Source: Dehalococcoidia bacterium
GTDB lineage: Bacteria; Chloroflexota; Dehalococcoidia; GIF9; AB-539-J10
Direction: 5' to 3'
NCBI GenBank assembly: GCA_029859145.1
Contig: JAOUDT010000066.1
Span: forward strand, 1 to 6,843
DNA length: 6,843 nt
Positions 1 through 5,473 of the stretch are shown here, in pieces; the stretch's first letter is position 1, and every line of letters starts with the position of its first letter. The notes beneath the pieces were generated by a model. The model saw nothing but the letters and a program-made list of their open reading frames with translations. It searched no databases and had not been told where the DNA came from. The translations under genes were made by a program, and so were the position numbers.

Positions 1-1
1 G

Positions 2-190
2 GATGACTCTCCGCGATCAGCCACCGCCTCGGCTGTCGAGGACAACACCGAACTAATTGTCGTAGATAGGGCAAGATTCCTGTTTATGGTGCGGCAACAG
101 CCAGAGTTCGCCCTCAGTCTCATGCACACTTTGTGTCAGAGATTGCGAGATATGGATAAACGATTGTGCCCGGAGGGGGCCTCGCCGTGA
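2..190 (+). CDS. Cyclic nucleotide-binding domain protein, C-terminal end (partial)
   Basis: Reading frame 2 is open from the window edge to a TGA at 188-190 and gives the last 62 residues of a protein whose start lies outside. The visible part matches the end of a CRP-type cyclic-nucleotide-binding domain. It begins with P-R-S-A-T-A-S-A, the tail of the phosphate-binding cassette, where Arg and Ser contact the cyclic phosphate in this family. Next come a beta strand (E-L-I-V-V-D), then R-A-R-F-L-F-M-V-R-Q-Q-P-E-F-A-L and an alpha helix ending R-L-R-D-M-D-K-R-L. The protein stops about 10 residues later, so the winged-helix DNA-binding domain of true CRP/FNR regulators is missing. It is either a stand-alone sensor domain or the C-terminal domain of something larger. 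The stop overlaps the GTG start of the next gene (GTGA), which implies translational coupling. The retained Arg-Ser pair suggests that ligand binding is intact; the ligand identity is unknown. Confidence 0.82.
   Translation, partial: DDSPRSATASAVEDNTELIVVDRARFLFMVRQQPEFALSLMHTLCQRLRDMDKRLCPEGASP
172..179 (+). promoter_or_regulatory. Ribosome binding site deciding the MBL hydrolase start
   Basis: GGAGGGGG lies 7 nt before the GTG at 187-189. This purine-rich box fixes the start of the MBL gene at 187. An in-frame GTG at 166 is upstream of the box and has no Shine-Dalgarno of its own. Confidence 0.7.
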
Positions 191-1017
191 AAGAGAAAGC
201 AATCGTGCCCCGGGTACAGACTGAGCCTGAAGCGCAACCGGAGCAATCTCAGGTAATCGAGCTGCTGCCGGGAATCTACCAGCTTCGTGGCGAGAAGCCA
301 GGGAGTCATGTCTATCTTGTCCGAGGCGATACCAAGAATGCTCTTATTGACACCGGGGTCGCCGGCAAGTTCCAAGTTTTGAAACGGCGGCTGGCTGAAT
401 TAGGCCTGCGTGTGAGAGATATAGATCTGGTCATATTGACGCATGAGCATTACGACCATATCGGCGCCACCGCCTTCTTCCACCACACCGCTGTAGTAGC
501 AGCGCATCGTTTGGCAGCCAACAAACTGGAGTTACAGGATGAATTTGTCACTTTCAGAAAGTACCACGATCAACCCACCAAACCCTTCTGGGTAGATGTC
601 TGGCTGGAGGACGGCTCTATGATTGACCTTGGAACTTATGAACTTCAGGTGATACATACGCCCGGACACACCTCTGGCTGCATCTGCCTATACGAGCCAA
701 GAGCAGGATTGCTGTTCACTGGCGACACAGTGTTTGCTGGAGGCACTCTGTCCGAGATAGCTGTGGGCGGTAACGTCAGTGACTATGTGAATTCGGTCCG
801 GCGCTTGAGTAATCTGAAGGTCAAACAGCTTTACCCCGGTCATGGCAAGGTGTCCAGTGCGCCCGACGAAGACCTGCCCAAAGCCATAGTTTATGCCCAG
901 ACGATGCTTGACGACTGCAAGACTTTCTTTGAAGCTTTCATCAAGACCAGGAAATCACGGGCCAAGCTTGGCTCGGCATTCGGCTACTGGACAGAACCCC
1001 GAGACAAAGAGATATAG
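187..1017 (+). CDS. MBL-fold metallo-hydrolase, glyoxalase II-like
   Basis: Encodes 276 residues from the GTG at 187, chosen for the GGAGGGGG box upstream and the GTGA overlap with the cNMP-binding gene; an in-frame GTG at 166 would add 7 residues. The metallo-beta-lactamase metal site is complete: T-H-E-H-Y-D-H (His86, His88, Asp90, His91), H-T-P-G-H-T-S-G (His161), F-T-G-D-T (Asp180) and Y-P-G-H-G (His219). Two metal ions, usually zinc, are expected. The order and spacing match glyoxalase II-like hydrolases, which cleave thioesters or related esters in the cytoplasm. There is no signal peptide. The first 25 or so residues (rich in Q, E and P) and the charged C-terminal tail (about 225-276) lie outside the core fold. 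The substrate cannot be read from the sequence. Its coupling to a cyclic-nucleotide-binding protein makes a signalling or regulated role possible, but this is inference. Confidence 0.9.
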   Translation: MKEKAIVPRVQTEPEAQPEQSQVIELLPGIYQLRGEKPGSHVYLVRGDTKNALIDTGVAGKFQVLKRRLAELGLRVRDIDLVILTHEHYDHIGATAFFHHTAVVAAHRLAANKLELQDEFVTFRKYHDQPTKPFWVDVWLEDGSMIDLGTYELQVIHTPGHTSGCICLYEPRAGLLFTGDTVFAGGTLSEIAVGGNVSDYVNSVRRLSNLKVKQLYPGHGKVSSAPDEDLPKAIVYAQTMLDDCKTFFEAFIKTRKSRAKLGSAFGYWTEPRDKEI

Positions 1018-1066
1018 CCTCTTCCCTATTCCCAATCTCACCGCTGCGGATAGCTATATAGTTGTA
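1018..1066. other. Convergent intergenic gap
   Basis: The 49 bp between the ends of the two converging MBL genes contain only short palindromes (CCGC-T-GCGG, TAGCTA). There is no convincing intrinsic terminator with a stem plus U-tract for either strand. Confidence 0.5.
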
Positions 1067-1837
1067 TCACAGGATAAGCTCATTTCCTTCGCGGGGGATA
1101 TCAATCGAGATTCTCAGCGATCTGGCTATTTCTGCGAGTTCTCTCTTTATGAGGGGCTCATGTTGTGGGCTCATGTGGATTACGGCTATCTTTGGCAGGT
1201 AGCCCTTTATGCGACGGAACTCAATCAACTCGTCCATGAGCATCTGCGGACAAAGGTGACTGGCAGCTCTAGCCGTAGTGGCAAGCCTGTTGGGCCATGT
1301 TGCATCAACGATCATCAGTTGCGGGGATATGGCTGCCCAAGCAGAAGAAAGCCCGGGACCGGTATCGCCCGTATAGAACAAGGTCTTTCCGTCTGCGGAG
1401 GTTATCTCAAAGCCCACGCCGTCAAGAGGATGTGACACAGGCACGGCTACGACTTTGTAGCCCTGGATAGTCCGCGGCTTGAGGGGTTCCAATGGGACTA
1501 ATTTGATGGTTGCCTTTCTGAGAAATGAGGCCTCGCTGTTGAACTCGGGATAGACGACACCGTTGATCAGATGGGACGAGAGAATTTCAAGGGTCTTCGG
1601 AGTGGCAAGAATCTTTGTAATACGGTCGGAATTGTTAAATGCAAAAGTAGGGACCGCTTTGATATGGTCGTAGTGGCCGTGAGAAAGCAGAATTGCCTTT
1701 ATTTTCCTCTGCTGGGTGAAGGTCAGCTCGGAAACCAGGCTCCCGGCATCTACAGCCAGGACATCATCAATGAGGAAGGACACGAGCCTCGTGTTCTTGG
1801 ACTCGGCATTATGTGTCCCTAGAAATTTCAATATCAC
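1067..1837 (-). CDS. MBL-fold protein resembling class II 3',5'-cyclic-nucleotide phosphodiesterase
   Basis: Encodes 256 residues, start GTG at 1837-1835 with GAGG 8 nt upstream; it is the last gene of the minus-strand operon, 22 bp after the channel gene. Metal-site motifs are L-L-S-H-G-H-Y-D-H-I (His53, His55, Asp57, His58), P-V-S-H-P (His136), Y-T-G-D-T-G (Asp158) and V-I-H-M-S-P (His221), plus A-S-H-L (His194). The N-terminal F-L-I-D-D-V-L-A-V-D-A-G segment, the L-V-P-L-E-P stretch near 113-118 and the late W-P-N-R segment recall the bacterial proteins usually named cAMP phosphodiesterase class II-like, related to yeast PDE1. The sequence differs greatly from the glyoxalase II-like neighbour, so this is not a recent duplication. 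If the family assignment holds, it would hydrolyse cAMP or cGMP in the cytoplasm. Many relatives are untested, and other phosphodiester or lactone substrates are possible. Confidence 0.85.
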   Translation of the reverse strand: MILKFLGTHNAESKNTRLVSFLIDDVLAVDAGSLVSELTFTQQRKIKAILLSHGHYDHIKAVPTFAFNNSDRITKILATPKTLEILSSHLINGVVYPEFNSEASFLRKATIKLVPLEPLKPRTIQGYKVVAVPVSHPLDGVGFEITSADGKTLFYTGDTGPGLSSAWAAISPQLMIVDATWPNRLATTARAASHLCPQMLMDELIEFRRIKGYLPKIAVIHMSPQHEPLIKRELAEIARSLRISIDIPREGNELIL

Positions 1838-1859
1838 TAGAATTGCCTCGTCGCCATAT

Positions 1860-2873
1860 TTATTCCCTGAGAAACCCGGCTAGCTCGTCTCGCCCCTCAG
1901 GCGTGGTCATGAACACCAGGGTATTCTTCTGGGCAATGACATAGCTTTCTGATGGATTATAAACCCAGTTGTCTCCTGTCTTAACCGCCAACAGCAGGGC
2001 ATGGGAACATCTCTTCAGATTCAGCGCCGATATAGGTCGGCCCACAAGCGATTCGGGTACGGGCAACTCTTCAACCCGTAGATTCATGCCTGTGTCCCTC
2101 AGCATAGTGTCCAAGAACGATACTACCGTGGGTCTCACCATTTCGGAAGCCATCCTCAACCCACCGATAGCGCAAGGTGAGACGACGGCATCGGCGCCCG
2201 CCTTCTTCATCTTTTGGCTGTTTCTCATGTCATTGACGCGGGCCACTACCCTCAACTTGGGGTTAAGCTGCTTTGCCGTCAGACTCACTACCAGGTTCTG
2301 GTTGTCATCCCCGGCTACAGCGAACAGTCCGGCGGCTTTCTCAACGCCGGCTTTTAGAAGGGTGTCGCTGTCGGTAGCATCACCTTCTATGAAGACCTCA
2401 TCGGGCAACGATTCCAGGCAGCTCCCTACACTGCTTTTGTTGACATCGACTACTACATGAGGCCTTCTAGTCGCGCGAAGCTCGTTGGCTATGTAGCAGC
2501 CCACTCGACCAAGACCGCACACAATGTAATGGTCTTTGTAGCTACCGGCTATCTTTTCCATTCTTCTCCTCCTGAAGGACTCCGTCAGCTGTCCCTCAAC
2601 TATCAGAGCAGTGAGATTGGTGACAATGTATGCCATTGTACCGACTCCGGAAACAGCAATGAATATGGTAAATATCCTGCCCCCGACGCTCCCCGATAGA
2701 TCAATGATTTCCGCGAAGCCAATTGTCGTTATGGTGATGACCGTCATATAGAGGGTGTCCACAAATGAGTATTGTCCGCCGCCAATGAACCAGTAGCCCA
2801 CCGTGCCTATCAATATGATGGCTATCAGGATGAAACCAGCCCAGACGAATCTCCTATAAATTCCTGAAGGCAT
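1860..2873 (-). CDS. Potassium channel-like protein with RCK (TrkA-N/TrkA-C) domains
   Basis: With the ATG at 2873 the protein has 337 residues. TM1 is at about 8-30, a pore loop at 37-53, TM2 at 65-91, then a cytoplasmic RCK N-terminal Rossmann domain (G-L-G-R-V-G at 120-125, acidic Asp143 ending strand 2, G-D-A-T at 164-167) and a TrkA-C domain at about 252-336. This is the MthK-type plan: a tetrameric inner-membrane channel gated by a ligand on its RCK ring. The Rossmann motif with Asp suggests NAD(H) or another adenine nucleotide, but the ligand is not proven. The filter reads T-I-G-F-A-E instead of T-V-G-Y-G-D, so potassium selectivity should not be assumed. The frame also opens at a TTG at 2912, giving 13 more residues and only 3 bp after the NTPase stop, but that codon lacks a ribosome binding site, while the ATG has GAGG 4 nt before it. 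It lies in the operon between the NTPase and the MBL gene. Confidence 0.9.
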   Translation of the reverse strand: MPSGIYRRFVWAGFILIAIILIGTVGYWFIGGGQYSFVDTLYMTVITITTIGFAEIIDLSGSVGGRIFTIFIAVSGVGTMAYIVTNLTALIVEGQLTESFRRRRMEKIAGSYKDHYIVCGLGRVGCYIANELRATRRPHVVVDVNKSSVGSCLESLPDEVFIEGDATDSDTLLKAGVEKAAGLFAVAGDDNQNLVVSLTAKQLNPKLRVVARVNDMRNSQKMKKAGADAVVSPCAIGGLRMASEMVRPTVVSFLDTMLRDTGMNLRVEELPVPESLVGRPISALNLKRCSHALLLAVKTGDNWVYNPSESYVIAQKNTLVFMTTPEGRDELAGFLRE

Positions 2874-2877
2874 AGGT

Positions 2878-2881
2878 CCTC
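2878..2881 (-). promoter_or_regulatory. Ribosome binding site favouring the internal channel start
   Basis: GAGG (within CGAGGACC on the minus strand) ends 4 nt before the ATG at 2873. The alternative TTG start at 2912 has no comparable box. The spacing is a little short, so the start call is moderate. Confidence 0.45.
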
Positions 2882-2915
2882 GTATTTTATAGGAATGACT
2901 GATTTGACTCAAGAG

Positions 2916-3455
2916 CTACTTTACTGGTGACTCAGCCCAATCCTCCCTTAGCCAGCTTAAGACTTCATTCATTACCTGAGGGCGGTTGTCTCTCGTTACC
3001 AGGAGCACTTCAACTTCGGGATGGCGTTTGATTTGGTCGGCAAAGGGATGAGGGTTGAGCATGATGGTGCCTAAAACTCTGCGGCCGCTGTCTAGTGCTT
3101 GCGTCACGGCTTCCCTGAACTGGGGCGACAGAAGCTCCATCTTGCCAATCTCATCAATGACTATGAGGTCGCTTTGGCTGATCGCCTGACACAGGGCGGC
3201 AACACCAACTCTGTCCAAAGCATCTGTGTCCACCCGGTATTTGCTGACCTGATAGGGGCTGGAGATGCTGACGTGGGCCAATATCGCCTCCTGGCCGCCA
3301 AGGGTGATAATCCGGAACCCCTGCCTTATCCCGCCCGTCCGTATCTCCTCGGTATAGAAGCCGCCGCCCTTGACCTTGGTCCTGGCCAGAGCTTCTTTGA
3401 TGAGAGCAGTCTTACCTGTGCCCGGCTGGCCGGTCAACAGGAGTGCCCTTTTCAT
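2916..3455 (-). CDS. THEP1-family nucleoside triphosphatase
   Basis: Encodes 179 residues, the usual length of the THEP1/NTPase_1 family (P-loop NTPases related to the Aquifex and human NTPCR enzymes). The Walker A motif G-Q-P-G-T-G-K-T is at residues 9-16. A family-typical G-G-F-Y-T-E-E-I segment follows at 31-38, then a G-F-R-I-I segment. Walker B is L-I-V-I-D-E-I-G-K-M-E at 97-107, with Asp101 and Glu102. The family hydrolyses NTPs slowly in vitro and its cellular role is unclear; it may act on damaged nucleotides or nucleic acids. The ATG at 3455 overlaps the stop of the small basic gene (ATGA) and has AAGGAG just upstream (spacing 2 nt, short), so translation is probably coupled. The stop lies 3 or 42 bp before the channel gene, depending on the channel start. 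The fold and family call are firm; the biological function is not. Confidence 0.92.
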   Translation of the reverse strand: MKRALLLTGQPGTGKTALIKEALARTKVKGGGFYTEEIRTGGIRQGFRIITLGGQEAILAHVSISSPYQVSKYRVDTDALDRVGVAALCQAISQSDLIVIDEIGKMELLSPQFREAVTQALDSGRRVLGTIMLNPHPFADQIKRHPEVEVLLVTRDNRPQVMNEVLSWLREDWAESPVK

Positions 3456-3559
3456 TTCTCCTTAGGCGGAGCTGGCGGAGCCTGGGCCTTTCTTCTTTCC
3501 TTGAGCTTCTTCTCTCGCCGCCGATGCTTCAAGGCGGCCACCTTCTTCTTCTTGTACAT
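3452..3559 (-). CDS. Small highly basic protein, 35 aa, coupled to the NTPase
   Basis: The ORF opens with ATG at 3559, follows an in-frame TAA 15 nt upstream, and ends with TGA at 3454-3452, overlapping the NTPase start as ATGA. The purine run GGGGGAG precedes the start by 2 nt. It begins M-Y-K-K-K-K-V-A-A-L-K-H-R-R-R and continues as a lysine/arginine helix-like stretch to about residue 24. The tail is A-Q-A-P-P-A-P-P-K-E-K. More than half of the first 24 residues are basic. I do not recognise a named family, although short Lys/Arg-rich proteins of this look are familiar from Dehalococcoidia-type genomes (memory, not a search). The charge suggests binding to RNA, DNA or ribosomes; alternatively it is a leader peptide that only couples translation. 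Evidence for it being real is the overlap, the upstream stop and its place as the first gene after an inferred promoter. Confidence 0.62.
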   Translation of the reverse strand: MYKKKKVAALKHRRREKKLKERRKAQAPPAPPKEK

Positions 3560-3574
3560 ATCTCCCCCGCGTTA

Positions 3575-3591
3575 AATCCGTGTTGCGGATT
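3575..3591. promoter_or_regulatory. Inverted repeat at the inferred operon start site
   Basis: AATCCG (3575-3580) and CGGATT (3586-3591) form a perfect 6-bp palindrome around a 5-nt centre. It directly adjoins the inferred -10 box on its downstream side. A repressor operator is the simplest reading. As RNA it would be only a weak hairpin. Confidence 0.35.
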
Positions 3592-3600
3592 ATTTTACCA
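3592..3600 (-). promoter_or_regulatory. Possible extended -10 promoter of the small protein-NTPase-channel-MBL operon
   Basis: On the minus strand TGG-TAAAAT is a TGn extended -10 with five of six consensus bases. No good -35 is present (TTCGGG at 16 bp spacing), as is common for extended -10 promoters. Transcription would start near 3585, giving a leader of about 25 nt before the ATG at 3559. Confidence 0.4.
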
Positions 3601-3678
3601 TACTGCGTGACGGCCCGAAGAGGAGAGGCTCAAAGAATTCAAAAGTCAAAGGTCAGAAATTGAGAAGGACAAACAAAA

Positions 3679-3747
3679 ACGCAAATAACCAGTGTGAGGC
3701 TTCAGGCTCGTGGTAAGCGGAGACTACACGACCCTGGAAGGTCGCAC
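3679..3747. repeat. Dispersed intergenic repeat, copy A
   Basis: This segment aligns in the same orientation with 5403-5469. A hand alignment gives about 48 identities over 67 aligned positions with one 2-nt gap. Shared blocks are ACGCAAA, AGTG, GGCTT, CTCGTG, GAGAC, CTTGGA/CCTGGA and GGTCGCAC. Both copies are preceded by A-rich DNA with AAAGGTCA. Within this copy CGACC-CTGGAA-GGTCG can form a small hairpin. It is probably a non-coding interspersed repeat of this genome; nothing suggests a transposase. Confidence 0.6.
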
Positions 3748-3816
3748 CGCAGTTCTGCTGGGGATTTGGCTGGTGAGGTTGCCATGCCCCCGAGTGGGCG
3801 GCTCACGATGATACTT

Positions 3817-3856
3817 CCCCTTCCTGTCGTTGCCAGGGTCCCGTCCGCGGAAGGGG
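3817..3856. repeat. Inverted repeat, 8-bp arms
   Basis: CCCCTTCC (3817-3824) and GGAAGGGG (3849-3856) are perfectly complementary around a 24-nt centre. It lies between repeat copy A and the thiolase terminator. It may be part of the repeat or a secondary transcript-end structure. Confidence 0.35.
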
Positions 3857-3897
3857 GCGCGGCAATCTCTGGGGGAAACCGGGGAATATAAAGAGGA

Positions 3898-3920
3898 GGG
3901 GCGGGGACAAACCCCGCCCC
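3898..3920 (-). terminator. GC-rich stem-loop, probable terminator of the thiolase
   Basis: GGGGCGGGG (3898-3906) and CCCCGCCCC (3912-3920) form a perfect 9-bp stem with a 5-nt loop, starting 36 bp after the thiolase stop. In thiolase orientation the stem is followed by TCCTCTTTATATT, only a modest U-rich tail. An intrinsic terminator is the best reading. A REP-like palindromic repeat is the alternative, since stems of this composition are often dispersed in genomes. Confidence 0.55.
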
Positions 3921-3956
3921 CACGTATGAGGTATAAGAGAAAAAAGTCGGCCCCGT

Positions 3957-5150
3957 TTAGGCTTCCCGCTCCAGTATGGTGGCAGCGCCCTGACCGCCGC
4001 CAACACAGGCAGTGGCCAGACCGTATTTGCCCTTTTCGACGTTGAGTATTCTGGCACAGGTGCCCACCAGCCTGGTGCCGGTGGCTCCCAGCGGGTGTCC
4101 GATGGCAGTAGCGCCACCTTTGACGTTGATTTTCTCGGGGTCGATGCCCAGTTCTTTCATGGTGTAGAGCGCCACGATGACGAAGGCCTCGTTGATCTCC
4201 CAGAAGTCAATGTCCTTGGCCTCGAGGCCAGCGTGTTCCAGAGCCTTGCGGCTAGAAGGGACCGGGCCTTTCCCCATCATTGTCGGGTCAACTCCAGCCA
4301 ACCCCATGGATACAATCTTAGCCAAGGGCTTGAGGCCCAACTTCTTGGCCTTCTTCTTGGACATCAGCATCATGGCACTGGCCCCGGCGTTGAGCGGAGA
4401 GGAATTGCCTGGCGTTATGTGCCCGTCCGGCTTGAAGGAGGGCTTCAACTGGGCGAGAGCCTCCAGCGTGGTATCAGCCCTGACACTCAGGTCATAGTCA
4501 ATGACTTTCTTGGTTCCATCCGCCTGTGGAGCCTCGACTGGCATTATCTCGCCCTTGAAATACCCTTCCTGGAGCGCCTTGGCCGCCATCTGATGGCTTT
4601 TCATGGCCCATTTGTCCATGTCCTCCCGGGTGAAGGTGGTCTCCGCGAGCAGCTTCTCAGCGGTCAGGCCCATGTTCATGGTGGTCATTATGTCCAATTC
4701 TTTGAATTCCATAAATTTGGGATTGGGTTCTATCGGGACCTGTCGGCCGCCTCCTCCCAGGGTCGGGACGTGCGTCATGTGCTCAATTCCGCAGGAGATG
4801 ACGATATCCGAGTAGCCCAGCATGATTTCCATGGCCCCTTGGTGTATCGTGGACATTGACGAGACACACTGGCGGTCGGTCCCCTGGGCCGGGACATTCC
4901 ACGGGAGCTTGGCCAGAAAGTTGATGGACTTTCCTCCATAGAGCCACTGCTCAAGCACCGGCATGGCAGTCCCAGTGAGCACGTCGCCGATTTCCTCGGG
5001 GTTTATCTTGGTCTGCTTTATCATCTCCTGGATGAGCCTGGCTGCCAGGTCGTCCATTCTCAGACCGTTGAACGCGTCTCTCTCCGGCTCTCTCGGCCTC
5101 GCCCTGGAAAAGGGTGTCCTCAGATAGCTGACAATTACTGCTTCTTCCAT
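3957..5150 (-). CDS. Thiolase (acetyl-CoA acyltransferase family)
   Basis: Encodes 397 residues, a full-length thiolase. The nucleophilic cysteine is Cys95 in D-R-Q-C-V-S-S-M. The N-E-A-F motif is at 320-323, G-H-P-L-G-A-T-G (His352) at 351-358, and the C-terminal catalytic cysteine is Cys382 in A-C-V-G-G-G-Q-G. All residues needed for thiolysis of 3-ketoacyl-CoA, or for the reverse Claisen condensation, are present. The G-N-S-S-P-L-N-A-G-A segment (248-257) replaces the more usual G-N-A-S-G-L-N-D-G-A. The enzyme is cytoplasmic. Sequence alone does not separate a degradative 3-ketoacyl-CoA thiolase from an acetoacetyl-CoA thiolase. The start is the ATG at 5150, with AAAGGAGG 8 nt upstream. 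It is transcribed alone, divergently from an acyl-CoA synthetase, which favours a role in fatty or other acyl-CoA degradation. Its promoter and downstream stem-loop are visible. Confidence 0.95.
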   Translation of the reverse strand: MEEAVIVSYLRTPFSRARPREPERDAFNGLRMDDLAARLIQEMIKQTKINPEEIGDVLTGTAMPVLEQWLYGGKSINFLAKLPWNVPAQGTDRQCVSSMSTIHQGAMEIMLGYSDIVISCGIEHMTHVPTLGGGGRQVPIEPNPKFMEFKELDIMTTMNMGLTAEKLLAETTFTREDMDKWAMKSHQMAAKALQEGYFKGEIMPVEAPQADGTKKVIDYDLSVRADTTLEALAQLKPSFKPDGHITPGNSSPLNAGASAMMLMSKKKAKKLGLKPLAKIVSMGLAGVDPTMMGKGPVPSSRKALEHAGLEAKDIDFWEINEAFVIVALYTMKELGIDPEKINVKGGATAIGHPLGATGTRLVGTCARILNVEKGKYGLATACVGGGQGAATILEREA

Positions 5151-5203
5151 ATATTTAGCCTCCTTTCTCTGAATATTGTAGTTCCTTCTGTATTTTGCGA
5201 AAC

Positions 5204-5217
5204 TGCGGGCCGCCGCA
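5204..5217. promoter_or_regulatory. Palindrome at the thiolase transcription start
   Basis: TGCGG (5204-5208) and CCGCA (5213-5217) form a perfect palindrome with a 4-nt centre. It abuts the -10 box of the thiolase promoter and covers the expected start site near 5211. It could be an operator or a 5' stabilising hairpin in the mRNA. Confidence 0.4.
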
Positions 5218-5246
5218 ATGTTACCTTAATCTGGCCCTAGTGTCAA
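5218..5246 (-). promoter_or_regulatory. Sigma70-type promoter of the thiolase
   Basis: On the minus strand there is a perfect -35 TTGACA (5246-5241), a 17-bp spacer and a -10 TAACAT (5223-5218, four of six consensus bases). The start site would be near 5211, leaving a leader of about 60 nt to the ATG at 5150. Confidence 0.72.
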
Positions 5247-5402
5247 GATGAGGTCTCGAGCGTCACAAGTGGATACACGGCCCACTGCTGCGGCAGCAAA
5301 CACACAAATCGTTGATTAGGTACTGGTAGACTCCATCTCCGTCTTTTGAAAAACGAAAGGTCAAAAGCCAAAATGACAGCGCGACATGCGAAGATCGAAC
5401 AA

Positions 5403-5469
5403 ACGCAAACGTAGTGCCGGGCTTTAGCCTCGTGCCAGGGAGAGACGCCATGGCCTTGGAGGGTCGCAC
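5403..5469. repeat. Dispersed intergenic repeat, copy B
   Basis: This is the second copy of the repeat at 3679-3747, in the same orientation and about 70 % identical by hand count. It contains the small palindrome GGCT-TT-AGCC and ends in the shared GGTCGCAC. The upstream A-rich flank again includes AAAGGTCAAAAG. The two copies bracket the thiolase gene with its promoter and terminator. Confidence 0.6.
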
Positions 5470-5473
5470 TATA

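Larger units (their letters stand above)
3560..3956. other. Gene-free region between the NTPase operon and the thiolase
   Basis: This 397-bp stretch contains no credible gene. From left to right it holds the inferred operon promoter and palindrome, an A-rich segment with short AAAGTCAAAGGTCA-like repeats (about 3640-3690), one copy of a dispersed repeat, an inverted repeat at 3817-3856, and the GC-rich terminator-like stem at 3898-3920. Open frames here (3694-3891 plus; 3702-3923 and 3803-4117 minus) have no ribosome binding site or recognisable protein character, and the last runs into the thiolase. Confidence 0.6.

Noticed and set aside
893..1435. 180-codon plus-strand open frame across the end of one MBL gene and antisense to the other
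   Set aside because: It overlaps two well-supported genes, has no ribosome binding site, and its translation shows no protein-like motif.
1969..2460. 163-codon plus-strand open frame inside the channel gene
   Set aside because: It is antisense to the RCK domains, with no start signal or recognisable domain.
2874..2912. TTG at 2912 as the start of the channel gene
   Set aside because: It would give tighter packing (3 bp after the NTPase stop) but lacks a ribosome binding site, while the ATG at 2873 has GAGG. It is kept as an alternative only.
3099..3575. 158-codon plus-strand open frame over the NTPase and small basic gene
   Set aside because: It is antisense to a clear Walker A/B NTPase and ends within the inferred operon start region.
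4095..4859. 254-codon plus-strand open frame inside the thiolase
   Set aside because: It is antisense to a thiolase with all catalytic residues intact; the low stop frequency follows from the codon use of the real gene.
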